Origin: Planctomycetota bacterium
GTDB lineage: Bacteria; Planctomycetota; UBA1135; GCA-002686595
Assembly (NCBI GenBank): GCA_020853575.1
Contig: JADYYP010000082.1
Location: 62,001 to 126,000 of the forward strand
Direction: 5' to 3'
DNA length: 64,000 nucleotides
This document shows positions 9,728 through 18,085 of the stretch, piece after piece. A program made the translations under genes and the position numbers. Numbering within the stretch: the first letter of the stretch is position 1; each line of letters begins with the position of its first letter. Below the pieces are notes generated by a model. It was not told the origin of the DNA. It saw only the letters and a list, made by a program, of their open reading frames with translations, and made no database searches.

Positions 9728-10777
9728 TCAGGCCTGCAGCAGCAGCAGTTCCGAGCAGAAGCCCGGCCCCATCGCGAGCAGCACGCCCTTGCTCCCCGGC
9801 TTCGGCGGCCGCTGCTGGAGCGTGCGCTCCAAGATCAACATCACCGAGGCGCTCGAGAGATTGCCGGCGTTGCGCAGCGACTCCCACGAGAGCGCCACCG
9901 CGTCGTCGCTCAGCTCCAGCGAGTCGCGCGCGGCGGCGAGCACCTTGGGGCCGCCGGGGTGGCAGATCCAGAACGAGATGTCGCTGGGCGCGAGCCCGTG
10001 GTCCGACAGGAACTTGGCGCAGTCGGGTCCGAGGCGCTCCTTGGCGACGCTCGGCACCGAGGGCGAGAGGATGATGTTGAAGCCGTGCTCGTCGATGCGC
10101 CAGCCCATCACGTCCTCGGTGTCGCGATAGAACACCGAGCGCGTGTCGACGACGCGCAGGCCCTTGGACGGATGCTCCGCGCCGGTGACGACTGCGCAGC
10201 TCGCGCCGTCGCCGAACAGCCCCGCCGAGATGATGTGCGCCAGCGAGAAGTCGTTGCGCTGCCAGGTGAGCGAGCACAGCTCGATCGTCAGCACCAACAC
10301 CACCGACTTGGGGTTGGCCTTGGCGAAGTCCGTGGCGCGCGCCAGGGCCGCGGCGCCGGCGACGCAGCCCAGACCGAACAGCGGCATGCGCTTGAGGTCG
10401 GAGCGGAAGTCGAGGCGGTTGCACAGGCGCGCATCGATCGAGGGCGCGGCCAGGCCGGTGACCGTCGAAGTGATGATCATGTCGACGTCGCGCGGCGCGA
10501 GGCCGGCGCGTTCGAGGGCCTTGTGGACGGCCTTTTCGCCGAGCTCCAGCGCGCAGCGGATCCACTCGTCGTTGAACTGCCCGAACGTCTCCAGTCCCTC
10601 GTAGCGCTCGATCGGCAGGGCGAAATGGCGCCCCTCGACGCCGCAGTTCTCGAACAGCGTGTCCAGGCGTCGCACGATCTCGGGGCGATGCGCCCAGATG
10701 CGCTCCAGGCGCTTCTTGACGGTGGGCTGGTCGTAGTAGTGTTCGGGCAGCGCGCTCGCGGCGGAGACGATGTTCAT
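9728..10777 (-). CDS. Type III polyketide synthase (chalcone synthase-like)
   Basis: The 349-residue protein has the thiolase-fold catalytic triad of type III PKS. The nucleophile is Cys138 in FGLGCVAGAAA, the histidine is His273 in FWICHPGGPKVL, and the asparagine is Asn306 in LRNAGNLSSAS. The GFGPG-type loop appears as AMGPGF. These enzymes extend an acyl-CoA starter with malonyl-CoA and cyclise the product to alkylresorcinols, alkylpyrones or similar rings. The start codon overlaps the stop of the upstream ICMT-like gene by 4 bp (ATGA), which indicates translational coupling. A TAGACT hexamer 6 nt upstream, inside the preceding gene, could be an internal promoter. KAS III is an alternative fold-mate, but the GNLSSAS region and the absence of the KAS III active-site context favour type III PKS. 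Confidence 0.9.
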   Translation of the reverse strand: MNIVSAASALPEHYYDQPTVKKRLERIWAHRPEIVRRLDTLFENCGVEGRHFALPIERYEGLETFGQFNDEWIRCALELGEKAVHKALERAGLAPRDVDMIITSTVTGLAAPSIDARLCNRLDFRSDLKRMPLFGLGCVAGAAALARATDFAKANPKSVVLVLTIELCSLTWQRNDFSLAHIISAGLFGDGASCAVVTGAEHPSKGLRVVDTRSVFYRDTEDVMGWRIDEHGFNIILSPSVPSVAKERLGPDCAKFLSDHGLAPSDISFWICHPGGPKVLAAARDSLELSDDAVALSWESLRNAGNLSSASVMLILERTLQQRPPKPGSKGVLLAMGPGFCSELLLLQA

Positions 10778-11511
10778 GAGCGGAGTCTAGGCAGGATGTA
10801 GGGCACGGACGCGCGGTAGCGCGAGAATCGTTCACCGTACCAACCGAGGTAACGCAGCTCCTTGTGCAGCGGACCCGCGATGCAGTAGGTGGTCCAGGTG
10901 AGCGCGAGCACGAGTCCGTCGAGCGTGTGCACCGGACCGGTCCACAGTGTCAGGGCGAATCCCAGGTACACCGGCTGGCGGCACAGGCGGAACAGGCCGT
11001 GGGTCGGGAACTCACCGAACTCGGGGCGCTTGCCGCGCAACACCGAGCTCCAACCGACGAATCCGGTTTGGAGCTCGAGTCCGGCGTCGTTGAGCGCCTT
11101 GATCAGGAACAGCCAGCTGCCCGCGAACGAGGCGCGGAACAACCACAGCCAGGCGCCGTTGGCTTCGTCGAGCACGATGCCGCTCGGGCTCCACAGCGCG
11201 AACGTCGCCAGCACTTGCAGGCTCGAGATCAGCGCGAAGGTCGTCGGCGCCAGGTCCTGCCCCAAGTCCGCGGGCGCCAAGCGCGCCAGGATCTTGCGAC
11301 CGCCGGCCGACAGGAGATACGAGTGCAGCAGCGGGAACTGCACGATCAGCAGCGTGTTCGCGAGCCAGGCCCACGTGCCGTGGAACGGGCCGCGACCGAT
11401 GCGCAAGCCGTTGTAGAGCGCGATCACCATGAAGGTGACGGCGACGACGAAGATGGCGTGCGACGCGATGCCGTAGAGCAACGCGATCGCGACTCGACGA
11501 GAGCGATTCAC
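10774..11511 (-). CDS. ICMT-like (isoprenylcysteine carboxyl methyltransferase family) integral membrane methyltransferase
   Basis: The 245-residue protein has about five hydrophobic segments. Near the C-terminus it carries the SAM-binding pattern of this family: LFRLCRQPVYLGFAL, then HKELRYLGWYGERFSRYRASVPYILPRL quoted in parts as KELRYLGWYGERF and YRASVPYILPR. In Bacillus BpsB and Streptomyces SrsB, ICMT-family enzymes O-methylate the products of an adjacent type III PKS; the same role is inferred here. The GTG start (11509-11511) overlaps the stop of the upstream methyltransferase as GTGA, and the stop overlaps the PKS start. A longer frame exists upstream, but its first 48 residues have shadow-like composition. 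Confidence 0.8.
   Translation of the reverse strand: MNRSRRVAIALLYGIASHAIFVVAVTFMVIALYNGLRIGRGPFHGTWAWLANTLLIVQFPLLHSYLLSAGGRKILARLAPADLGQDLAPTTFALISSLQVLATFALWSPSGIVLDEANGAWLWLFRASFAGSWLFLIKALNDAGLELQTGFVGWSSVLRGKRPEFGEFPTHGLFRLCRQPVYLGFALTLWTGPVHTLDGLVLALTWTTYCIAGPLHKELRYLGWYGERFSRYRASVPYILPRLRS
10784..10789 (-). promoter_or_regulatory. Possible internal -10 hexamer TAGACT before the type III PKS
   Basis: TAGACT lies within the last codons of the ICMT-like gene and ends 6 nt before ATG 10777. Because the bases are also coding, chance is a real alternative, but hexamer and spacing equal those of lptB. Confidence 0.35.
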
Positions 11512-12215
11512 AGGGTGGCCGCCTTTCGAAACAACGCGCTGTAGCCGACCGACAGGTCGTCGCTGCGCCGCAGCGCAACCGCCCAACGCGAAACCGTCTT
11601 CCACAGATCCACGCGCTCTCCCTGGAGCTCGTCCAACACCAAGCCGTGCCTCCACGCCGCTTGGCGCAGCGCGTCGGGCTCGACGAACAGGCGCGCGTCG
11701 TGCGTGCCGCGCGGCACGAGTCCGACGCCCTCGGCGAGATCGACGGCGAGCAGCTTCGCGCGACGCGTTCTGTTGATCGTGTTCACGTAGACGACTCCGC
11801 CCGCGACGAGCAAACGCGATGCCTCGCGCAGCGCGAGCTCGACGTTCTCGACGTGCTCGAGCACGTCGGCGAGCAGCACGACATCCGCCACTGCACTCGC
11901 CAAAGGCACGCGCATCAGGTCGGCGCGCACGAATGTCCGGCCGATTCGCTCACTCGCGGCGCGCAGGCTCGCGTGGCTCAGGTCGAGCCCGATCACGCGT
12001 GCACCCGCTTTCGACAAAGGTGCCGCGAGCAGGCCGCCGCCGCAGCCGACGTCGATCACCGTGCGCCCGCTCCAATCGCGTCCGAGCCAATCGAACAGGA
12101 GCTCGACACGGAAGCGATTGACCGAGTGCAGCGAGCGAAACGCGGGCGAGCGTGGATCCCACCACTCGTTCGCGCGGCGCTCGTAGATCGTCAGGTCGTT
12201 GGCTTTCGTCGACAT
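11508..12215 (-). CDS. UbiG-like class I SAM-dependent methyltransferase
   Basis: The 235-residue enzyme has Rossmann motif I VIDVGCGGG at about 53-61, an acidic strand-2 end (VIGLDLS), motif ADVLEHVENV and the post-motif region SRLLVAGGVVYVNTINRT. The N-terminal YERRANEWWDPRSPAFRSLH segment and the HDARLFVEPDAL segment are characteristic of UbiG (polyprenyl-dihydroxybenzoate or demethylubiquinol O-methyltransferase). Since it is cotranscribed with a type III PKS and an ICMT-like methyltransferase, I infer that it O-methylates the phenolic product rather than ubiquinone. ATG 12215 gives the N-terminus expected for the family; the longer frame adds 23 unlikely residues. Confidence 0.85.
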   Translation of the reverse strand: MSTKANDLTIYERRANEWWDPRSPAFRSLHSVNRFRVELLFDWLGRDWSGRTVIDVGCGGGLLAAPLSKAGARVIGLDLSHASLRAASERIGRTFVRADLMRVPLASAVADVVLLADVLEHVENVELALREASRLLVAGGVVYVNTINRTRRAKLLAVDLAEGVGLVPRGTHDARLFVEPDALRQAAWRHGLVLDELQGERVDLWKTVSRWAVALRRSDDLSVGYSALFRKAATL

Positions 12216-12305
12216 GGTCGCGCTAGCGGCGCTCCGTGTTCGGCGTCCGCGTGCGCGATCCGGCGCGGGTTCCGTCGCGACCAAGCGCGCTGGCGATGCG
12301 TGTGC

Positions 12306-12716
12306 TCATTGCACGGCCGCGCGGCGGAACATCGCCACGCCGCCCTCGCTCTCCATGCGCAAGAGCTGCTCTGCGGCGGACACCAGGATCGGAATGCCGT
12401 CGCCCAGGTCGAGCAAGCCGCCTTCGAGCCGCCACGAGCCCGAGAGCGTCTGGAACTCCGGATTCGCGCCGCCGATCACCAGCGCCGCTCCGGTGTAGGT
12501 GCCATCGGCCGCGAAGTGGTAGTAGGCGCGCCACAAGGCCGCCGCGGCCTCGCCTTCGATCGCCACCGACTCGAACAGACCGCTGAGGTCGGCGGCCGTC
12601 GCCGGACGCCACGCGAGCTGCTCGGCCTTGACCTCGACTTGGCGGCCGGAGCTGTCGACCACGCTGGGCGTGATGCACGCCGGCGCCAGCGCGAGCGCGA
12701 GCCAGGCGCACCTCAC
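12306..12716 (-). CDS. Small putative exported protein in the polyketide cluster
   Basis: The 136-residue product begins with a hydrophobic leader VRCAWLALALAPACITPS containing a cysteine that might be lipidated, although the lipobox is not canonical. The mature part has ADGTYTGAALVIGG and WRLEGGLLDLGDGI. These alternating strands suggest a small lipocalin-like beta barrel or a TIGR03067-like domain, but no family is secure. The GTG start overlaps the YceI gene stop as GTGA, so the two are translationally coupled. A 90 bp gap with no clear promoter separates it from the methyltransferase gene. A role in holding or presenting the lipid product is possible but inferred only from position. Confidence 0.65.
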   Translation of the reverse strand: MRCAWLALALAPACITPSVVDSSGRQVEVKAEQLAWRPATAADLSGLFESVAIEGEAAAALWRAYYHFAADGTYTGAALVIGGANPEFQTLSGSWRLEGGLLDLGDGIPILVSAAEQLLRMESEGGVAMFRRAAVQ

Positions 12717-13909
12717 GGCTTGCTCTCCTCGACCGCGCCCAGGGAGCGCGCGCGCAACGCGATCCACAACTTGAGCTCGTCCTCGACGGAGATCAGGCCC
12801 AACTGACTGGGCGGTTTGACCCCGAAGTCGCTCATCTTGATCTTGGTCTCGCCTTCGATGCTCACGCGCTTGCTAGCGTCGACCGAGATGCGCACCGGCA
12901 TCGATACGTCACGGGTCGTACCTTTGATCGTCAATTGACCGCTGGCGGTGCCCGAGACCTTCATCAGGGCCGCGTCGCTGGAGTCGACCTTGAAGGCGGT
13001 CCACACGAAGCGCATCGAGGCGTGCTTGGCGCTGTCGAGCTGCTTGCGCATCTCGGCGTCGCGGTCGGCCAGGCCGGTGTCGAGCGACCCGGCGTCGACC
13101 GCCAGCGTGCCCTTGCAGCCCTCGTTGGGCTTGGCCAGGTTGGCGACCAGCTCGCCCTCGACCTTCTGCGTCACGCCGCTGAAGTCGTGCAGCGTGCTCT
13201 TCGCATCGAACCCGACGCGCGAGAGGCTGGGCACGATGCTCAGCTTCTGGAGCTTGTCGAAGGCGAAGGTCTGCGACGGCAACTTGAACGACAGGAAGCC
13301 CTTCTTCGCGTCGCCCGTGGCGGGCTCCGCGGCCGGCGTCGGCGGCGTGGCCTCGGACTGCGGCGGGGTGTCGACCTGCGTCACAACCGGGATCTTGACC
13401 GGCGGGGGCGCGCTGACGACCGGGGGCGGCGTCACCTCGATCGCGGGCGCGTTGGCGACCGCCGTCGACAGGCTTTGGAGGCCGTTCGCCAGGCCGTACA
13501 GGCGCTCCTCGAGCTGCAGCTTGGCTTGGGCGAGCTCCCCTGCGCTCTGATCGGCGCGCGCCGCCAGTGCTTGCAGCTGGCGCTTGAGCTCGGCCACTTC
13601 GCGCGCCAGCGCCTGTTCGCGGGTCGTCGCGGACTCCTCGAGCGCGCCGTGCAGGGCCTGCAGCTGGTTGCCGACACCCTCGCTCAGGCTCGCGACGTCG
13701 CCCTTGAGCTCGGACACGTCCGCGCGCAGCAGCTCGAGCGGGTCGGGTCCGCGTTGCGCGGCGGCCTCCTCGTCCGCGACGGTGACGTGGATGCGCTGCT
13801 TGACGACCATCAGCGCCGCGACGGAGCCGCCGACCAGCGCAACCAGCGCCAGCACGCCGATGCCTTGGAGGAGTTTGCTCGCCATGGACTCGTCTCGTGG
13901 GTTCTTCAT
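12713..13909 (-). CDS. Membrane-anchored coiled-coil protein with a C-terminal YceI domain
   Basis: The N-terminal transmembrane anchor (GIGVLALVALVGGSVAALMVV) is followed by a long helical region rich in heptads with LRADVSELKGDVASL and VAELKRQLQALAARA. Next comes a Pro-rich linker, and then a YceI-type lipocalin domain of about 180 residues with VGFDAKSTLHDFSGVTQKVEG and the strand-turn pattern GQLTIKGTTRDVSMPV. YceI proteins bind polyisoprenoid or other long lipid chains in the periplasm. Here the domain is probably held away from the membrane by the coiled coil and could carry the product of the adjacent type III PKS. ATG 13885 is an alternative start 8 residues in. It is divergent from the MMPL exporter. 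Confidence 0.85.
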   Translation of the reverse strand: MKNPRDESMASKLLQGIGVLALVALVGGSVAALMVVKQRIHVTVADEEAAAQRGPDPLELLRADVSELKGDVASLSEGVGNQLQALHGALEESATTREQALAREVAELKRQLQALAARADQSAGELAQAKLQLEERLYGLANGLQSLSTAVANAPAIEVTPPPVVSAPPPVKIPVVTQVDTPPQSEATPPTPAAEPATGDAKKGFLSFKLPSQTFAFDKLQKLSIVPSLSRVGFDAKSTLHDFSGVTQKVEGELVANLAKPNEGCKGTLAVDAGSLDTGLADRDAEMRKQLDSAKHASMRFVWTAFKVDSSDAALMKVSGTASGQLTIKGTTRDVSMPVRISVDASKRVSIEGETKIKMSDFGVKPPSQLGLISVEDELKLWIALRARSLGAVEESKP

Positions 13910-14206
13910 GTGCCTGGAAGTCGTTCGCCTGGCGTCCGAGTCTGCCACTCGGACCGCGGTCCAGCGCCCGCACGTCGCGGATGCGCTCGGACAAGCGAAG
14001 CGGACCGTTGCCGGCCCGCGCCGTGCCGAAAAGCAAGGACTGCGCCAAGTGCGGACGCGGGAGCGCGGAGCTCGCTCGGCTCGAGCGCGTGGCGAGCGTT
14101 GTACGACTTGCGGAGGCGCGGCACGAATGACAATCGCTCGCCGTTGGGCTCGGACGCGCGAGCGCACTGAGCCAGCGGAGCTCGCGCGAGCCTAGCGGCA
14201 CGCAGG
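13910..14206. promoter_or_regulatory. Shared divergent control region of the polyketide cluster
   Basis: This 297 bp spacer separates the two divergent arms of the cluster and must hold promoters for both. Frames running through it encode arginine/serine-rich shadow peptides only. I looked for a -24/-12 sigma-54 element (TGGCAC-N5-TTGCA) on both strands and found no convincing match. The nearest approach is a GGCAC core at about 14119. A TAAAGCT stretch lies 7 nt before the GTG at 14225. Confidence 0.45.
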
Positions 14207-16213
14207 ATGCTAAAGCTGGGCCCCGTGACACAGGCGCATCGGACCCAGCGCGGAGCCTGGTGGCTCTTGCTCGTCTTGCTCGTGCCAACGGTCTGGCTCG
14301 CAATCCGCCAACTCGACTTGAGCGTCGACATCGAGAACGACGCGCTCAAGTCGCCGGGTTCGCGCGAGGCCCAGGCCCTGGTCGAGCGCGTCGAGCAATT
14401 CGGACGCGACGTCGTGATCATGGCGGCCTTCCAGGCGCTGCCGGTCGGCTCCGGGACGGTGACCGAGGTCGAGGCCAAGGAGCTCGAGCGGCTGGCCGCC
14501 GCGGTGCGCGCGCTCCCCGGGGTCAAGAGCCTGAGGAACTGGCCCAACACCGGTTCCGGCGCGCGTGTGTGGGCGATCGAGCTGCACGCCGAGAAGGGCG
14601 ACTATGCCGGCGCGGTCGGGGCGGTCGAGCACCTGGTGCGCGAGCAGTGTCCGGCCGGATTGCGGCCGGCGCTCAGCGGCCAGCCCCTGGGCGAGCTGGT
14701 GATCGCCGAGGAGGTCCAAGCCGAGCAGCGCACGATCCTGCCCTTGGTCGTCGGAGCGTTCCTGGCGCTCCTGTTCCTCTACTATCGTCACGCGGGCTTG
14801 GTGCTCGCGATCTTGGCGCCGGCGGGCATCGGCATCGTCTGGACCAGCGGCATCTACGCGCTCCTGGGACGCGAGCTCGACCCGATCTCGGTCATGCTGC
14901 AGCCGGTACTGCTGACCGTCGGCGTCGCGGCCGGAGTGCACTGGATCGAGGCCTATCTCGATCGCTTGCACGACGGGCTCGCGCCCGAGGTCGCGGCGCA
15001 TGCGGCACTCGCCGACCTGATCAAGCCTGCGATGCTCTCGGCCTTGACCACCGTCGTCGGGTTCCTGGCGTTGGCGTTCAATTCGATCCCGGCGGTGATC
15101 GACTTCGGCGTGTTCGCGGCGCTCGGCACGGCGTTGACCTACTCGATCGCCGGCCTGGCTACGCCGGCGCTGCTCACGCTGTTCGCGCGACGCGTCGGAG
15201 CGCGGCTCGTCGAACGCCACGGGCGCACCACCGGAGCGCTCGGCCGTCGCGCAGCCGATTGGGTCGCCGCGCGCGCCTTGGCGATCCGCGTCGGCGCGGT
15301 GTTGGTCGCGCTCGGCGGGCTCGGGTTGTGGACCCAGATCAGCGTCGACAACGACCCCGAGCGTGTGCTGCCGGCCGAGCATCGCTTCCGCCGCGACACG
15401 GCTGCGCTGACCAGCGAGATCGGCGGGGCCGACGTGTTCGACTTGCTCGTTCCCGCGGGGAGCAAGCTGGCCGATCCAGTCGAGCTCGCGCTGTTCGCGG
15501 GCTACGTGCTGTCGCGGCCCGAGGTCGCCGGCGCCGCCGGACCGCCGCTCTTGTCCAAGGGCGGAGCGTGGCTGGTGCGCTTCCTGATCGCGCCTTCGGG
15601 CAGCTCGCGGCGCGAGCCCCTGTTCGAGCACATCGAGGCCCGCGCCGCGGCTTTCGGAGCACCCGACGTGCGTGTCACGGGCCTCGCGGTGCAAATCGCC
15701 CGCGATTCGGGGCGCCTGATCCGCAATGCGATCCTCGGCGCGGCCACCAGCTTCGTCACACTGTTCGTGATCTTCTGGATCGGCTTCCGCTCGTTGTTCT
15801 ACGCCGTCCTGGCGATGATCCCGAACGTGCTGCCGTGCATCGTCGTGTACGCGACGCTGGCGCTCTTCGGCAGGCCGCTGACCGTGGCGACGGCGATGAT
15901 CGGATCGGTGCTGCTCGGGCTGATCGTCGACGACACGATCCACCTGTTGCACCGCTTCCGCGAACAGCGCCAGCGCGGCGTCGAGCCGCTCGCCGCGGTC
16001 GAGCACATGTTCCAGCACGGCGGTCGCGCGCTGCTCGTCACCTCGATCGTCCTCGGTGTCGGTTTCGCCGTCGGATTGTGCGGCTCGCTGTCGACGACCG
16101 TCGAGTTCTGTGGGCTGGCCACGGCCACGATCGCAACCGCGTTCGTGTCGGACGCTGTCGTGCTGCCGGCGATCCTGGTCAGCGCGCGCGTGCCGGAGGT
16201 CGGCCATGGTTGA
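14207..16213 (+). CDS. MMPL/RND-family lipid transporter
   Basis: The 668-residue protein has the duplicated RND topology. One transmembrane helix at the N-terminus (WWLLLVLLVPTVWLAI) and a periplasmic loop come first. A block of about five helices follows from about residue 175, with the typical VGVAAGVHWIEAYLDRL and FLALAFNSIPAVIDFGVFAALG. A second copy comes after about residue 360, ending in LLGLIVDDTIHLLHRFREQ and TATIATAFVSDAVVLPAIL. Members export lipids such as hopanoids or mycobacterial polyketide lipids, driven by the proton gradient. Linkage to a type III PKS suggests it moves the phenolic lipid to the outer membrane. GTG 14225 is a credible alternative start, 7 nt after a TAAAGCT hexamer-like element. 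The 3' end overlaps the next gene by 8 bp. Confidence 0.9.
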   Translation: MLKLGPVTQAHRTQRGAWWLLLVLLVPTVWLAIRQLDLSVDIENDALKSPGSREAQALVERVEQFGRDVVIMAAFQALPVGSGTVTEVEAKELERLAAAVRALPGVKSLRNWPNTGSGARVWAIELHAEKGDYAGAVGAVEHLVREQCPAGLRPALSGQPLGELVIAEEVQAEQRTILPLVVGAFLALLFLYYRHAGLVLAILAPAGIGIVWTSGIYALLGRELDPISVMLQPVLLTVGVAAGVHWIEAYLDRLHDGLAPEVAAHAALADLIKPAMLSALTTVVGFLALAFNSIPAVIDFGVFAALGTALTYSIAGLATPALLTLFARRVGARLVERHGRTTGALGRRAADWVAARALAIRVGAVLVALGGLGLWTQISVDNDPERVLPAEHRFRRDTAALTSEIGGADVFDLLVPAGSKLADPVELALFAGYVLSRPEVAGAAGPPLLSKGGAWLVRFLIAPSGSSRREPLFEHIEARAAAFGAPDVRVTGLAVQIARDSGRLIRNAILGAATSFVTLFVIFWIGFRSLFYAVLAMIPNVLPCIVVYATLALFGRPLTVATAMIGSVLLGLIVDDTIHLLHRFREQRQRGVEPLAAVEHMFQHGGRALLVTSIVLGVGFAVGLCGSLSTTVEFCGLATATIATAFVSDAVVLPAILVSARVPEVGHG

Positions 16214-17444
16214 GCTCGCCTTCGACGTGGTGATCGCGGGCGCGGGGCCGGCGGGCTCGACCACCGCCCAGCGCCTGGCGCGCGCTGGGTTCCGGGTCGC
16301 CCTGGTCGACGCGCAGCGCTTCCCGCGCTTCAAGCCCTGCGGCGAGTTCATGAGCCCCGAGGTGCTGCCGCTGCTGCGCGATCTGGGCGTGTTCGACGAC
16401 GTGCAACGCGTCGGAGCGCGCGAGGTGCGCGGCATGTTGTTGCATGCCCATGGGCAGCGCGTTCACGGGCGCTTCGTCGACGTCGGTCGAGCTCTCGCGC
16501 CCTTCGACCACGGTTGGGCCGTGCGGCGCGAGGTGTTCGACGAGGTGCTCTTGCGCGCGGCGCTGCGCACGGGAGGCGTCGAGTTTTTCGAGGGTTTCCG
16601 GGCCTTCGAGCTGTTGCGCGCGGCGGACGGCACGGTCGAAGGGCTGCGCGCCAAGAATGCCGGTGGGGAAGTGCTCGAGCTGCTCGGGAGCTTCACGATC
16701 GGTGCCGACGGCGTGCGCTCGATGGTGGCGAGCGAGCTCGGCGTGCGCCAGCCGACGAAGTGGCTCGACAAGCTCGCGCTGACCACGCGCTACTCCGACG
16801 TGCCTTGGGGCGAGCGCGCGGAGGTGCACTTCCTCGAGCACGGCTTCTTCGCCTGCGCGCCGGTCGACGGCGGACTGGTCAGCCTGAACTTGGTGCTCGA
16901 CGCGGCCGAGTTCGCGCGCACGGGACTGCCGCGCGACGAGGCGCTGGAGCACTGGCTCGAGCTCACGCCGGCGCTCGGCCAGCGCATCCGCGCCGGACGG
17001 CGCGTCGATCCGGTGCGCGGCATCGGCTCGATGGCCATGACCACCCGCGCTCAGACCTTCGACGGCGCCGCGTTGGTCGGCGACGCGAGCGGCTACGTCG
17101 ACCCAGTGACCGGTGAGGGCATTTTCTTCGCGCTCAAGGGTGCCGAGGCGCTCGCGACAGCGCTCACCCAAGCGCTGCACGCCCGACGTCGCGACGCCGC
17201 AGCGCTCGCGCCGTATCTCGAGGTTCGCAGCCGCGAGATCGCTCCGCGCGCCGCGCTCTCGACGTTGCTCCAGCGCGGCCTCAAGCACCCGAGCTTGGTG
17301 CGCGCCGCCTTCGGAGTGCTCGCGCGCCGGCCGCGGCTGGTGGACACACTGGTCTCGATCACCGGCGACTACGTCCCGCTCAGCGAGCTGCGTCGTCCTT
17401 CGGTTTGGTGGCGCGCCCTCACCGAGCGCGGAGGCGTCGCGTGA
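16206..17444 (+). CDS. FAD-dependent oxidoreductase, geranylgeranyl reductase / aromatic hydroxylase group
   Basis: The 412-residue flavoprotein has the dinucleotide-binding GAGPAG at 11-16, the downstream FKPCGEFMSPEVL segment typical of the geranylgeranyl reductase-like group, and the second FAD motif GDASGYVDPVTGEGI around residue 293. Such enzymes reduce prenyl chains or hydroxylate aromatic rings. Streptomyces SrsC, a flavoprotein encoded with a type III PKS, oxidises alkylresorcinols to quinone-type products, and I infer a comparable oxidation here. Chain reduction is the alternative. The ATG at 16206 lies 8 bp inside the transporter gene; a longer in-frame reading would run over the transporter and has shadow composition. 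Confidence 0.88.
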   Translation: MVELAFDVVIAGAGPAGSTTAQRLARAGFRVALVDAQRFPRFKPCGEFMSPEVLPLLRDLGVFDDVQRVGAREVRGMLLHAHGQRVHGRFVDVGRALAPFDHGWAVRREVFDEVLLRAALRTGGVEFFEGFRAFELLRAADGTVEGLRAKNAGGEVLELLGSFTIGADGVRSMVASELGVRQPTKWLDKLALTTRYSDVPWGERAEVHFLEHGFFACAPVDGGLVSLNLVLDAAEFARTGLPRDEALEHWLELTPALGQRIRAGRRVDPVRGIGSMAMTTRAQTFDGAALVGDASGYVDPVTGEGIFFALKGAEALATALTQALHARRRDAAALAPYLEVRSREIAPRAALSTLLQRGLKHPSLVRAAFGVLARRPRLVDTLVSITGDYVPLSELRRPSVWWRALTERGGVA

Positions 17445-18082
17445 AGTGGAGCTCGTTGTTGCTGCTCGCGTCGCCGCTCGCCATTTCCGGCGCGGCGCTC
17501 AGCGTGCGCCAGAGCACGCGCGAAGAGCCGCTGCATCCGAGCGTGAAGTTCACCGCCAGCGAGTTCGAGCCGCCGGCGCTGTTCCTGCTCGCCGCCCGCG
17601 CTCCGGGGAAGGACCAAGTGTTCGATGTCGTGGCCGAGGACAGTCACGCGCTGCTCCACGGCGCGGACGCGCGCGACGGGCGCATCGCGCTCGAAGTCGG
17701 AGTCAGCGGCTCGCTGTCGATCGACGCGGCCGAGTCGACGATGTCGCTCGATCTCGCGATCGGATCCGATCACGACGAGGTCGCTCGGGCCTGGCCCGCG
17801 CTGGGCAGGATCATGCTGCGCGCCGAGAGCGTGACCTGCCGTTCGACCGCCGCGCCGGGCACGCGCATGTGCGAGCTGCGCGCGCGCTGGTCGAGCGCGG
17901 GGCACTCGCACGAGAGCGCCGTGGCCGCCACTTGGCTGCGCATGCCGGGGAACCTGGTGCGTCTGCACGCGGTGATCGGGATCGACGAGCTCGACTCGCG
18001 CGCTCGGGCTGGGTTACTGTCGACCGCGCCTCAATTCGCGGGCGAGTTGGCCTTCGACCTGACGTTCAAGGTGAGGCGCTGA
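17441..18082 (+). CDS. Exported protein of unknown function, possibly YceI-like
   Basis: The 213-residue product starts at GTG 17441, overlapping the oxidoreductase stop as GTGA. A signal peptide (LLLLASPLAISGAALS) is followed by a beta-rich mature region. The order of elements (FDVVAEDSHALLHG, then SGSLSIDAAESTMSLDL, RAESVTC and a final IDELDSRARAG) loosely follows a YceI domain, in which an N-terminal D-x-HS strand begins the barrel. The match is weak and no family can be assigned with confidence. If correct, the cluster contains two lipid-binding barrels, one at each arm. It ends 3 bp before the histidine kinase and is certainly in the same operon. Confidence 0.7.
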   Translation: MKWSSLLLLASPLAISGAALSVRQSTREEPLHPSVKFTASEFEPPALFLLAARAPGKDQVFDVVAEDSHALLHGADARDGRIALEVGVSGSLSIDAAESTMSLDLAIGSDHDEVARAWPALGRIMLRAESVTCRSTAAPGTRMCELRARWSSAGHSHESAVAATWLRMPGNLVRLHAVIGIDELDSRARAGLLSTAPQFAGELAFDLTFKVRR

Positions 18083-18085
18083 GCG

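Noticed and set aside
13910-14206. Sigma-54 promoter in the divergent polyketide control region
   Set aside because: No site with both GG and GC elements at the right spacing was found by eye on either strand, so no promoter was annotated.
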